Shown here: in pieces, positions 41,614-48,848 of the stretch | Numbering within the stretch: position 1 is the first letter of the stretch | Layout of the letters: every line of letters starts with the position of its first letter | Assembly: GCA_963729935.1 (NCBI GenBank) | Contig: CAVSPW010000004.1 | Span: forward strand, 1-64,000 | Length of the DNA stretch: 64,000 nucleotides | DNA from: CAIKMD01 sp963729935 | Lineage (GTDB): Bacteria; Pseudomonadota; Alphaproteobacteria; ATCC43930; CGMCC-115725 | Direction of reading: 5' to 3' | The notes under the pieces: model-generated | Databases searched by the model: none | What the model saw: the letters and a program-made list of their open reading frames with translations, nothing else | Told to the model about the DNA's origin: nothing | Made by a program: the position numbers and the translations under genes

Positions 41614-41627
41614 TTGATCCAGATCAA
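41614..41627 (+). promoter_or_regulatory. FNR/FixK-type box
   Basis: TTGATCCAGATCAA is a perfect TTGAT-N4-ATCAA site, in the 204-base gap before the VOC gene (centre about 140 bases before the ATG). CRP/FNR-family regulators such as FixK bind this sequence and respond to oxygen. Confidence 0.72.
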
Positions 41628-41759
41628 GGTCCCGAATTCGGGCTCGATGGTCCTATTGCCCGCAGCGCTCCGGCGCTGAGGGGGACCGTCGAAGGCCGAT
41701 CGCGAACCTATCCGCCGAGGCTCGACGGATCTCAAGCGTTAGTAGAAAGGAGCGAAGGG

Positions 41760-42329
41760 ATGGACGACGCGATGATGGGCTATCACCGGGAGGAGGCGCA
41801 GGCGCGCAGCGACGCGCAGGCACAGGCCTATCAGGGCGGATCGCCGATCCGGGTGAAGAAGCTCGGGCATTTCGCCTACGAGGTCAGCGATCTCGATCGC
41901 TCGATCCGATTCTGGACCGAGATCATGGGGTTTCAGGAAGTCGAACGCAACGAAATCGGCATGGTCTTCCTGCGTTATGGCGCGGATCATCACACGATAG
42001 GCCTCGTTCCATCGAAGACGAAGGCTCGTCCCGCGAAAGATGCCGGTCTGCAATTCAACCATCTGGCGATGGAGGTTGAAAACCTCGAGGTTCTGCTGAA
42101 GGCGCGCGATTATTTCATCGCCAATGGCATCCCGATCGTTTTCGAGGGGCGCAAGGGCCCGGGTTGCAATTACGGGATCAATTTCCTCGACCCGGACGGT
42201 TACGAGCTCGAAGTCTACTGCGACATGGATCAGATCGACGCGAGCGGCCGCCGGCGCCCGGCCTCGCAATTTCGCCGCGCCGGCACGCTCGCCGAGGCGA
42301 TCGCCAATCCCGTACCGAAGACGTGGTGA
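41760..42329 (+). CDS. VOC-family (glyoxalase/extradiol-type) protein
   Basis: A 189-residue protein with a single vicinal-oxygen-chelate module pair starting at KLGHFAYEVSDLDRSIRFW. Metal-ligand candidates are H (in KLGHFAYEV), H (QFNHLAMEV) and E (DGYELEVYCD), the usual H-H-E triad of glyoxalase/dioxygenase folds. It is probably an isomerase or extradiol dioxygenase for a ring-cleavage step. AAAGGAGCGAAGGG precedes the ATG at 41760. It is first gene of a tight rightward operon. Confidence 0.85.
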   Translation: MDDAMMGYHREEAQARSDAQAQAYQGGSPIRVKKLGHFAYEVSDLDRSIRFWTEIMGFQEVERNEIGMVFLRYGADHHTIGLVPSKTKARPAKDAGLQFNHLAMEVENLEVLLKARDYFIANGIPIVFEGRKGPGCNYGINFLDPDGYELEVYCDMDQIDASGRRRPASQFRRAGTLAEAIANPVPKTW

Positions 42330-42341
42330 GGGGCCGGGCAC

Positions 42342-43529
42342 GTGGGTCGTCAATACAAGGTGCTCATCGCCGGGGCGGGGATCGGCGGACTGGCTGCGGC
42401 GAGTTGCCTGAAGAAGGCCGGCCACGCGGTCGAGGTTTACGAGCAGGCGGCCCAGCTCGGCGAAATCGGCGCCGGAATCCAGATCAGCGCCAATGCGATG
42501 CACGTTTTGCGCTATCTCGGCGTCGATGCCGCGATTACGAAAGTCGGCGTGCGTCCCGGCGCTTATGTGTTTCGCTTGCACGATACCGGCGAAGTCATTC
42601 AGCAATTCTCTCTCTCCGACGAGCATGAGAGGCTGCACGGCGCGCCCTATACCCAGCTTCATCGCGCCGACCTGCACGACATCCTGGCGGCCAAGGCGCG
42701 CGCGTTCGACCCGGACATCGTGCGCCTCGGCCGCAAGGTCGTCGGATTCAGCGAGAGCGCCGAGGAGGTCGAGCTGCGCTTTGCCGACGGCGCGACGGCG
42801 CGCGGCGATGTGCTGATCGGCGCGGATGGGTTGAAATCCGCCGTGCGCGCTCAGATCGCGGGCGAAGTGCCGGCCACTTACACGGGTGACGCCGCGTGGC
42901 GCCTGACCGTGCCGGTCGAGCGCCTGCCGGCCGGGCTGCTTGCGCCGGTCATGTCGGTCTTCATGGGACCGGCCGGGCACGTCGTTTGTTATTACCTGCG
43001 CGCCGGTGCCTTGCTCAATTTCGTCGGCCTCATCGAAACCGACGAGGTTTCGGAGGAAGCCTGGACGATCAAGTTTCCCTGGGAGGCTCTAAAATCCGAT
43101 TTTCGCGGCTGGCATCCGATCATTCAGACGGTGATCGATGCGGCGGATCACGACCAATGCTATCGCTGGTCGCTGCACAATCGGCCGCCGATCATGAATT
43201 GGAGCACGGGCCGGGCCACCTTGCTCGGCGATGCGGCCCATCCGACCTTGCCCTATCTGGCGCAAGGGGCCGTTATGGCCATCGAGGACGGCGCGGTGCT
43301 CATGCGCGCGCTCGACCGGGCGGCTTCGATTCCCGAGGCGCTGCAACTCTATCAGCGCAATCGGGTCGATCGCACCGCGCGGATCGTCATGCAATCGAGC
43401 GCCAATCGGGCGCTCTTCCATATGCGGTCGGTGGCGGAGATGAGAGCCGCTTTCGCCCGCCGCGACGAAGGCGCGGAGCGGAACGCCTGGCTCTATTCCT
43501 ACAACCCTTTGACGGTGCCCTTGACGTGA
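42342..43529 (+). CDS. FAD-dependent aromatic hydroxylase (salicylate hydroxylase-like)
   Basis: A 395-residue class A flavoprotein monooxygenase. The dinucleotide motif is VLIAGAGIGGLAAASCL, DVLIGADGLKSAVR is the DG motif and LLGDAAHPTLPYLAQGA the GD motif. It resembles salicylate or 3-hydroxybenzoate 6-hydroxylases. It would add oxygen to an aromatic acid, preparing it for ring cleavage by the next gene product. It starts with GTG, 12 bases after the VOC stop. Confidence 0.88.
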   Translation: MGRQYKVLIAGAGIGGLAAASCLKKAGHAVEVYEQAAQLGEIGAGIQISANAMHVLRYLGVDAAITKVGVRPGAYVFRLHDTGEVIQQFSLSDEHERLHGAPYTQLHRADLHDILAAKARAFDPDIVRLGRKVVGFSESAEEVELRFADGATARGDVLIGADGLKSAVRAQIAGEVPATYTGDAAWRLTVPVERLPAGLLAPVMSVFMGPAGHVVCYYLRAGALLNFVGLIETDEVSEEAWTIKFPWEALKSDFRGWHPIIQTVIDAADHDQCYRWSLHNRPPIMNWSTGRATLLGDAAHPTLPYLAQGAVMAIEDGAVLMRALDRAASIPEALQLYQRNRVDRTARIVMQSSANRALFHMRSVAEMRAAFARRDEGAERNAWLYSYNPLTVPLT

Positions 43530-43601
43530 ATTCGTCGCCAACAGCGCCGATGATCGCGGGGGCCGCCGCACGGTCCCGGCTTTCTCGCGGGAGGAGATGA
43601 C

Positions 43602-44585
43602 GTGGCTTCGATCGTCCTCGGACTGGGAACCTCGCACACGCCCATGCTGAACGCGCGCTGCGAGGATTGGCCCCGCTTCGCCGAATCCGATCCTGCGATT
43701 CCCCGGCAGCAGGATCGGGAGGGCCGGCCTCGAAGCTTTGACGAGTTGGTCGCTCTTGCCGATCCCGCCATTCGCAGCTTTCTCGATCCCGCCTCGTTTC
43801 AGGCACGCTTCGCGCGCGCCGAGGAGGACATCGAAAGGCTGCGCGGCATTCTGGCGCGCGTCGCGCCGGATGTGGTCGTGATCATCGGCGACGATCAGAA
43901 CGAGCTGCTGCATGGCGAGAACATGCCGGCCTTCCTCGTCTATTGGGGGAAGGAGATCGAGAGCCGGCAGCGTTCGCGGCATCTTCCCTGGGATTGGTAC
44001 AACGCGGCCAATACGCGCTACTACGAATCCGTACCGCGCCGCTTTCCGGTCGCAGACGCGCTCGCGCTCCACGCGATCGAGAGCTTGATGGACGAAGGGT
44101 TCGACCTGGCGCAGTCTTCGCATTTGCCCGAGGGAGAAGGCGAGGGGCACGCGATCGGCTTCGTGCGCCAGCGCGTGATGCCGGACAAGAACGTCCCGAT
44201 CGTTCCCATTCTCATCAACACCTTCTTTCCGCCCAATCAGCCACGGCCGCGGCGCTGCTATGCTTTCGGCCAGGCGTTGCGGCGCGCGATCAAAAGCTGG
44301 GATCAGCCGGCGCGGGTCGCCGTCATCGCTTCGGGCGGGCTCAGCCATTTCACCGTGAACGAGGATCTCGATCGCGGGTTTCTCGACGCCTTGCGGCGGA
44401 AAGACGCGGCGGCGATCACCGCGCTTCCGCTCTCGAAGCTCAACGCCGGCAATTCCGAAATCCGCAATTGGATCGCGCTCGCCGGCGCCGTCGGCGATTT
44501 GGATATGAGCTGGTCGGACTATGTCCCGGGCTATCGCACGCCGGCGGGCACCGGCACCGGCATCGCTTTTGCGGCATGGGAGTGA
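43602..44585 (+). CDS. LigB-type class III extradiol dioxygenase
   Basis: A 327-residue LigB-family protein, the non-heme iron extradiol dioxygenases such as protocatechuate 4,5-dioxygenase. The N-terminal LGLGTSHTPML contains the first iron His; VVIIGDDQNELL and VAVIASGGLSHFTVN follow, with the later conserved His. It opens catecholic rings. It starts with GTG at 43602, 72 bases after the hydroxylase stop; the next gene is 12 bases behind. Confidence 0.88.
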   Translation: MASIVLGLGTSHTPMLNARCEDWPRFAESDPAIPRQQDREGRPRSFDELVALADPAIRSFLDPASFQARFARAEEDIERLRGILARVAPDVVVIIGDDQNELLHGENMPAFLVYWGKEIESRQRSRHLPWDWYNAANTRYYESVPRRFPVADALALHAIESLMDEGFDLAQSSHLPEGEGEGHAIGFVRQRVMPDKNVPIVPILINTFFPPNQPRPRRCYAFGQALRRAIKSWDQPARVAVIASGGLSHFTVNEDLDRGFLDALRRKDAAAITALPLSKLNAGNSEIRNWIALAGAVGDLDMSWSDYVPGYRTPAGTGTGIAFAAWE

Positions 44586-44597
44586 AGGGTTCCAAAG

Positions 44598-46154
44598 ATG
44601 GCGAAAACCGATCAAACGAATGGCGCGGCGGCGGGTTCGGCAGCGGCCAAAGCGGGCAAGGCCCTGGGCTCGATGACGGGCGAGCGATACGTCGCCAGCC
44701 TGAAAGACGGCCGCGAAGTCTGGATCGACGGCGCGCGGGTGAAAGACGTGACGACCCACCCGGCCTTCAAGGACATGGTCGGCGAGCTCGCCCGCGTCTA
44801 CGACCTGCAGAACAGCGAAGCCTATCGCGATGCCATGACCTTCGTCGATCCGGATACGGGCATCCGCACGAGCCTCTCCTGGCTGCTGCCGCGTTCCGCC
44901 GACGATCTTGCCCGCAAGCGGCGGAACAGCGAGCTATGGAACGAGTTCACCTGGGGCCAGCTCGGCCGCAGCCCCGATATCCTCGCGCCCTACATCATCT
45001 CGGCGCTTCATCTCAAGGACGCCTTCAGCGCGGTCAAGCATCCGCGATGCGATTTCGGCGAGAACCTCGAGAATTATTACAAGCATTGCATGCGGAACGA
45101 TCTGTTCCTCACCCACGCCCTGGGCGATCCCCAGGTCGATCGCAGCGAGCAGCCGCAGAACGAGCAGCGCAAGCGCCGGGAGGATGAGGAAGTCTCGCTC
45201 CACGTCGTCGAGGAAACGAAAGACGGCGTGATCGTCACGGGCGGAAAGCAGCTCTCGACCGCGGCGCCGCACAGCCACGAATGCTACGTCTCGCTGTCGG
45301 CCACCTTTGCGCGCCGCAACGATCCCAAATGCGTGCTGGCCTTCGCCATTCCGACGAGCGCGCCCGGGCTGAAGATTCTGGCGCGCGAGCCGGTGTCGCG
45401 CTGGTTCGGTTCATGGGGGCACCCGCTCCAAATGCTCGACGAGCAGGATTGCATGCTTTTCTTCGATCGCGTTCTGGTGCCGTGGGATCGGCTTTTCATG
45501 CTCTACGATCCGACGCCCATGGTGAAGCTGATCGTCGAGGCCGGCGGCAGCGTCAATTTCAATTTCCTCGGCTGGGCGAATCTGTGCCGCGTCCATGCCC
45601 GCATGCGCCTCATGACCGCGGTGGCCACGATGGTCGCCGAGGCGATCGGCGTCATCGAATTCCGCGAGGTCGCGGCCAAGCTCGGGGAAATGGCGACCTA
45701 TTGCGAAGTCTGGCGGCATGCGATGGACGGCGTCGAACACCGGGCGGGTCCGACGCCGACCGGGCAATGGACCTTGGGGCCGGGGCGCGGGCTCCATATC
45801 TGGTTCGCGCAGACCTCCGGCCGCATGGTCGAGATTCTGCGCGAGATTTGCGGCTCGGGCATCATCATGCAGCCGAGCGAGCGTGACCTCGCCAATCCCG
45901 AGATTCGCAAATATCTCGACCGCTACATGCGCGGCAAGGACGTCGACGTCGAGTACAAATCCCGGCTCTTCCGCCTGGCCCACGATCTCGCGGCGTCGTC
46001 CTTCGGCATGCGACAGGACATCTACGAATACTGGCATGGCGGCGATCCCAATCGGAACCGGATCAATCTTCTGCGCGGCTTCGATCAAAGCGCGATGAAG
46101 GGGCAGATCCGAGAGCTGTTGAGCCGCCCGCTTCCGCACGGCGAAACGCCTTAG
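44598..46154 (+). CDS. 4-hydroxyphenylacetate 3-hydroxylase-type oxygenase (HpaB family)
   Basis: A 518-residue reduced-flavin-dependent oxygenase of the HpaB/acyl-CoA dehydrogenase-like family. Landmarks are SMTGERYVASLKDGREVWI, the flavin/substrate region VTGGKQLSTAAPHSHECYVS and the C-terminal helix EICGSGIIMQPSERD. HpaB enzymes hydroxylate phenols using FADH2 made by a separate reductase (HpaC); no hpaC is nearby. It is the last gene of the operon and could feed hydroxylated phenols to the LigB-type dioxygenase. Confidence 0.88.
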   Translation: MAKTDQTNGAAAGSAAAKAGKALGSMTGERYVASLKDGREVWIDGARVKDVTTHPAFKDMVGELARVYDLQNSEAYRDAMTFVDPDTGIRTSLSWLLPRSADDLARKRRNSELWNEFTWGQLGRSPDILAPYIISALHLKDAFSAVKHPRCDFGENLENYYKHCMRNDLFLTHALGDPQVDRSEQPQNEQRKRREDEEVSLHVVEETKDGVIVTGGKQLSTAAPHSHECYVSLSATFARRNDPKCVLAFAIPTSAPGLKILAREPVSRWFGSWGHPLQMLDEQDCMLFFDRVLVPWDRLFMLYDPTPMVKLIVEAGGSVNFNFLGWANLCRVHARMRLMTAVATMVAEAIGVIEFREVAAKLGEMATYCEVWRHAMDGVEHRAGPTPTGQWTLGPGRGLHIWFAQTSGRMVEILREICGSGIIMQPSERDLANPEIRKYLDRYMRGKDVDVEYKSRLFRLAHDLAASSFGMRQDIYEYWHGGDPNRNRINLLRGFDQSAMKGQIRELLSRPLPHGETP

Positions 46155-46219
46155 CCGGCCGCGACGGTTCTGGCGCGGGAGCGGTCGGGACCGAGCCCGG
46201 TACCCTTCGCCGATCACGG

Positions 46220-46249
46220 AAAACCCGCCCGGTCGATTGGCCGGGCGGG
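46220..46249 (-). terminator. Bidirectional-type terminator between convergent genes
   Basis: CCCGCCCGG at 46224-46232 pairs with CCGGGCGGG at 46241-46249 around an eight-base loop; on the minus strand a four-base U-run follows. It can serve the leftward secreted-protein gene and also stop the aromatic operon. Confidence 0.72.
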
Positions 46250-46262
46250 CTGTTGAGGCTCG

Positions 46263-47792
46263 CTAATCCGCGTAAGCGACACCGCGATAGACCGTGCCGT
46301 AGCTCGGCCCCGCGACTATCTTGAAGCTCTCCTGCGTCACCTTTCCGGTCAAGCTCGTGGCCGCCAGATCGTCGATGATCGTGACGACCTTGTTCGGGTC
46401 GGCGCCGTTATCGCCCGAGGCGCTCGATGTCGAGGTCGTGGCCCAGAGCGTCACCTTGCCGTTGCGATGGACCACCCCGGTCAAGTTGCGCAGGCCGACC
46501 GTCGTCACATCGGGATATTGACCGTCATAGCCGGTCAGGTCGGTGTCGACCGCGCCGATCAGACCCCGGGTCAGCACGTAATCGAGCTGCCAGGTGCCGT
46601 TGACCAGGCTCCACTTCTCGAGACCGGCATGGCTCGTCTTGTCGGTCGCGTTGCCCGAGCCTTCATCCGTCACATACATCGTGGTCGCGTTCGCGAAAAA
46701 GACGGCGAAGGGGGTGAAGTTGCCGCCCGTCGCCTTGGCCGAATCGGTGGGGAAGCCCGGCACGACGCTGATCAGGCTCGAAGGCGCGTTTGCCACCGTC
46801 GGGAGCGAAGAGACGGTATAGACCGTATCCATGCCGTTGCTGCCGCTGCCCTTGGTGAAATAGAGCGCGCCGCCATATTCGGTCACGCCGCGGTAATTGT
46901 TGTCCTTGCCCGCCTTGTCGGTCTTGGTGCCGAATTGGTACTGGATCAGGGGATCGACTTCGGCCGAATTGCCGGTCGGGACCGGCACGCTCGACCACAG
47001 GCCGTTGATCGGGCTGACGACTTCGAGACCGGTCGTTTCGGTGACGTCGGGATTCGTTCCGTTGCTCGGGCCGAAGGCCGCCGCGTTGCCGTTGTTGGAA
47101 TTGCCGACCGTGTAATAGAGCCCGTTCGAGCCCAGCAGCGCCGAGCGGCCGTTATTGCCGCCATAATTGATCGTCGGCGTGTAGGAGAAATGTCCATCAT
47201 CGTCCATCGAGACGATCGTGCGGTGGAATGCGTAGCCCGATCCGAAAGCGAAGGTCACCGGGTTGGTCGGGTCCTGCCCGGCGACGGCATCGGCGTTAGA
47301 CACGTCGAGCGCGCCGACGCCGGCGCCGGCATAGCCGACGAAGACGAGGTGAGAGCCGTGCCAATCCTTGGCGATATGGAGGCCCAGCTCCGATTTCGAG
47401 GGGAAGCTGGTGACGACTTCGCCCGTCGGCACCACAATCGTGCCGAGAACGCGGCCGCTGCGCGGGTCGAGATCGGTCAACCGGATCGGCGAGGTCACGC
47501 CGAAGCTGCCATCGACCGTTCCATTGTTCCAAACGGTGACATAATTGTTGCTCGCGACGGCCTGAGTGGTCGCCGTGGCCGAGTTGGGCAAAGTCGTGCC
47601 GATGGTCAGAAAGGAAATGGCGCCTTGAGTCCGGTCATAGGTGCTGCTGCTGATGACCAGGGAATCGTGTCTGAGATGGAATCGCCTGTCGTCGTCCCTT
47701 GCGGCGGCGGTTCCGGCGAAGATGCCGAGTGCGAGAAGGCTGCAGCCCGCGAGAAGCAGGGCGCGATGGGTTGGCCGCGAAGAGGTGCGCAT
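46263..47792 (-). CDS. Secreted beta-propeller-like protein
   Basis: A 509-residue exported protein. A signal peptide covers about residues 1-33 (hydrophobic LLLAGCSLLALGIFA, then TAAA). The mature chain is rich in Gly, Ser, Thr and Asn with repeated blade-like segments (SPIRLTDLDPRSGRVLG, YYTVGNSNNGNAAAFG, YDGQYPDVTTVGLRN). It is probably an extracellular multi-blade fold without recognised catalytic residues. Similar proteins in soil bacteria follow polymer or surface binding roles, but none is assigned here. The ATG at 47792 has GAGGCAAA upstream. Confidence 0.68.
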   Translation of the reverse strand: MRTSSRPTHRALLLAGCSLLALGIFAGTAAARDDDRRFHLRHDSLVISSSTYDRTQGAISFLTIGTTLPNSATATTQAVASNNYVTVWNNGTVDGSFGVTSPIRLTDLDPRSGRVLGTIVVPTGEVVTSFPSKSELGLHIAKDWHGSHLVFVGYAGAGVGALDVSNADAVAGQDPTNPVTFAFGSGYAFHRTIVSMDDDGHFSYTPTINYGGNNGRSALLGSNGLYYTVGNSNNGNAAAFGPSNGTNPDVTETTGLEVVSPINGLWSSVPVPTGNSAEVDPLIQYQFGTKTDKAGKDNNYRGVTEYGGALYFTKGSGSNGMDTVYTVSSLPTVANAPSSLISVVPGFPTDSAKATGGNFTPFAVFFANATTMYVTDEGSGNATDKTSHAGLEKWSLVNGTWQLDYVLTRGLIGAVDTDLTGYDGQYPDVTTVGLRNLTGVVHRNGKVTLWATTSTSSASGDNGADPNKVVTIIDDLAATSLTGKVTQESFKIVAGPSYGTVYRGVAYAD

Positions 47793-48119
47793 TTTGCCTC
47801 GTATGGATGAAAGGGGTGAACATCGCTGCTGGATAGCGGGGAAGAAATTATCCGGCGAAGATTTCATTGCGGCGTCGGAAGGATTGCGTTTTGGTGACGG
47901 CCGGTCCGGGCACTCGACGGGGAATCGGACTTGCCGGGGAGCGCGGCCGAGCGGGAGGGTCGGCGTGACCAGGGCTCGGGCCGCTTGGGCGCGCTCCGCT
48001 TCCGGTTTGGCGCGCAACGCGGGCCTCGATGATCCAAATCAAGGAGTTGTGGCCCGATCCGGCGAGAAAGGGCGTAAGATAGGGCGAACGGTCCCTCGTA
48101 TCCGTCCTGGTATCCGTCC
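47793..48119. other. Divergent regulatory region
   Basis: These 327 bases between the leftward secreted-protein gene and the rightward ABC operon contain a near-FNR box at 48029-48042. Frames through it are arginine-rich and rejected. Confidence 0.5.
48029..48042 (+). promoter_or_regulatory. Near-consensus FNR/FixK-type box
   Basis: ATGATCCAAATCAA has the ATGAT-N4-ATCAA form, one base from TTGAT-N4-ATCAA, centred about 84 bases before the ABC ATPase ATG. It resembles the perfect box at 41614. Confidence 0.5.
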
Positions 48120-48848
48120 ATGCCCGTTCCACCCCCTGCCAAGCCGAGCGTGGTCTTCCGCGCCCGCGGGCTGTCGAAGGTCTATGTGATGGGCGAGGTC
48201 CTGGTGCATGCGCTGCGCGAGATCGACCTCGACATCTACGAGCGCGAGTTCGTGGTGCTGCTCGGGCCCTCGGGCTCGGGCAAGTCGACGCTGCTCAACA
48301 TCCTGGGTGGGCTCGATGCGCCCACTTCCGGCGAGGCGATGTGGCGCGACCACGATCTGGTGAATGCCGGCGATGCCGAGTTGACGCGCTACCGGCGCGA
48401 GCATGTCGGCTTCGTCTTTCAGTTCTACAATCTCATCCCGAGCCTCACCGTGCTCGAGAACGTGGCCTTGGTGAACGAGATCGCGGAAAAGCCGCTCGAT
48501 CCGCGCGCGGCGCTGGCACTTGTCGGGCTGACCGAGCGGCTCGATCATTTCCCCTCGCAGCTCTCGGGCGGCGAGCAGCAGCGTGTCGCCGTCGCGCGCG
48601 CGATCGTCAAATCGCCCGATGTGCTTTTGTGCGACGAGCCGACCGGCGCGCTCGACTACGACACCGGAAAATCCGTGCTTGCAGCCATAGCACGCGTGAA
48701 CGAAGAACTCGGCACCACCACGGTCATCATCACGCATAACGCAGCGATCGCCGGCATGGCCGACCGCGTGCTGCGGCTCGGCGGCGGGCGCATCGTCGGC
48801 GAGCAGCGCAACCCGCGCCGGCTTTCGCCCGAGGAGGTGCGCTGGTGA
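48120..48848 (+). CDS. ABC transporter ATPase (LolD/MacB-like)
   Basis: A 242-residue ATPase with Walker A GPSGSGKST, Q-loop in VFQFYNLIPS, signature LSGGEQQRV and Walker B VLLCDEPTGALD. The LolD/MacB subgroup drives FtsX-type permeases in lipoprotein or drug export. The stop overlaps the permease start (GTGA), so the two are translationally coupled, followed by a membrane-fusion protein. Confidence 0.92.
   Translation: MPVPPPAKPSVVFRARGLSKVYVMGEVLVHALREIDLDIYEREFVVLLGPSGSGKSTLLNILGGLDAPTSGEAMWRDHDLVNAGDAELTRYRREHVGFVFQFYNLIPSLTVLENVALVNEIAEKPLDPRAALALVGLTERLDHFPSQLSGGEQQRVAVARAIVKSPDVLLCDEPTGALDYDTGKSVLAAIARVNEELGTTTVIITHNAAIAGMADRVLRLGGGRIVGEQRNPRRLSPEEVRW

Noticed and set aside
43089..44759. 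Leftward frame of 556 codons
   Set aside because: It crosses the hydroxylase and dioxygenase genes on the opposite strand and shows no domain features.
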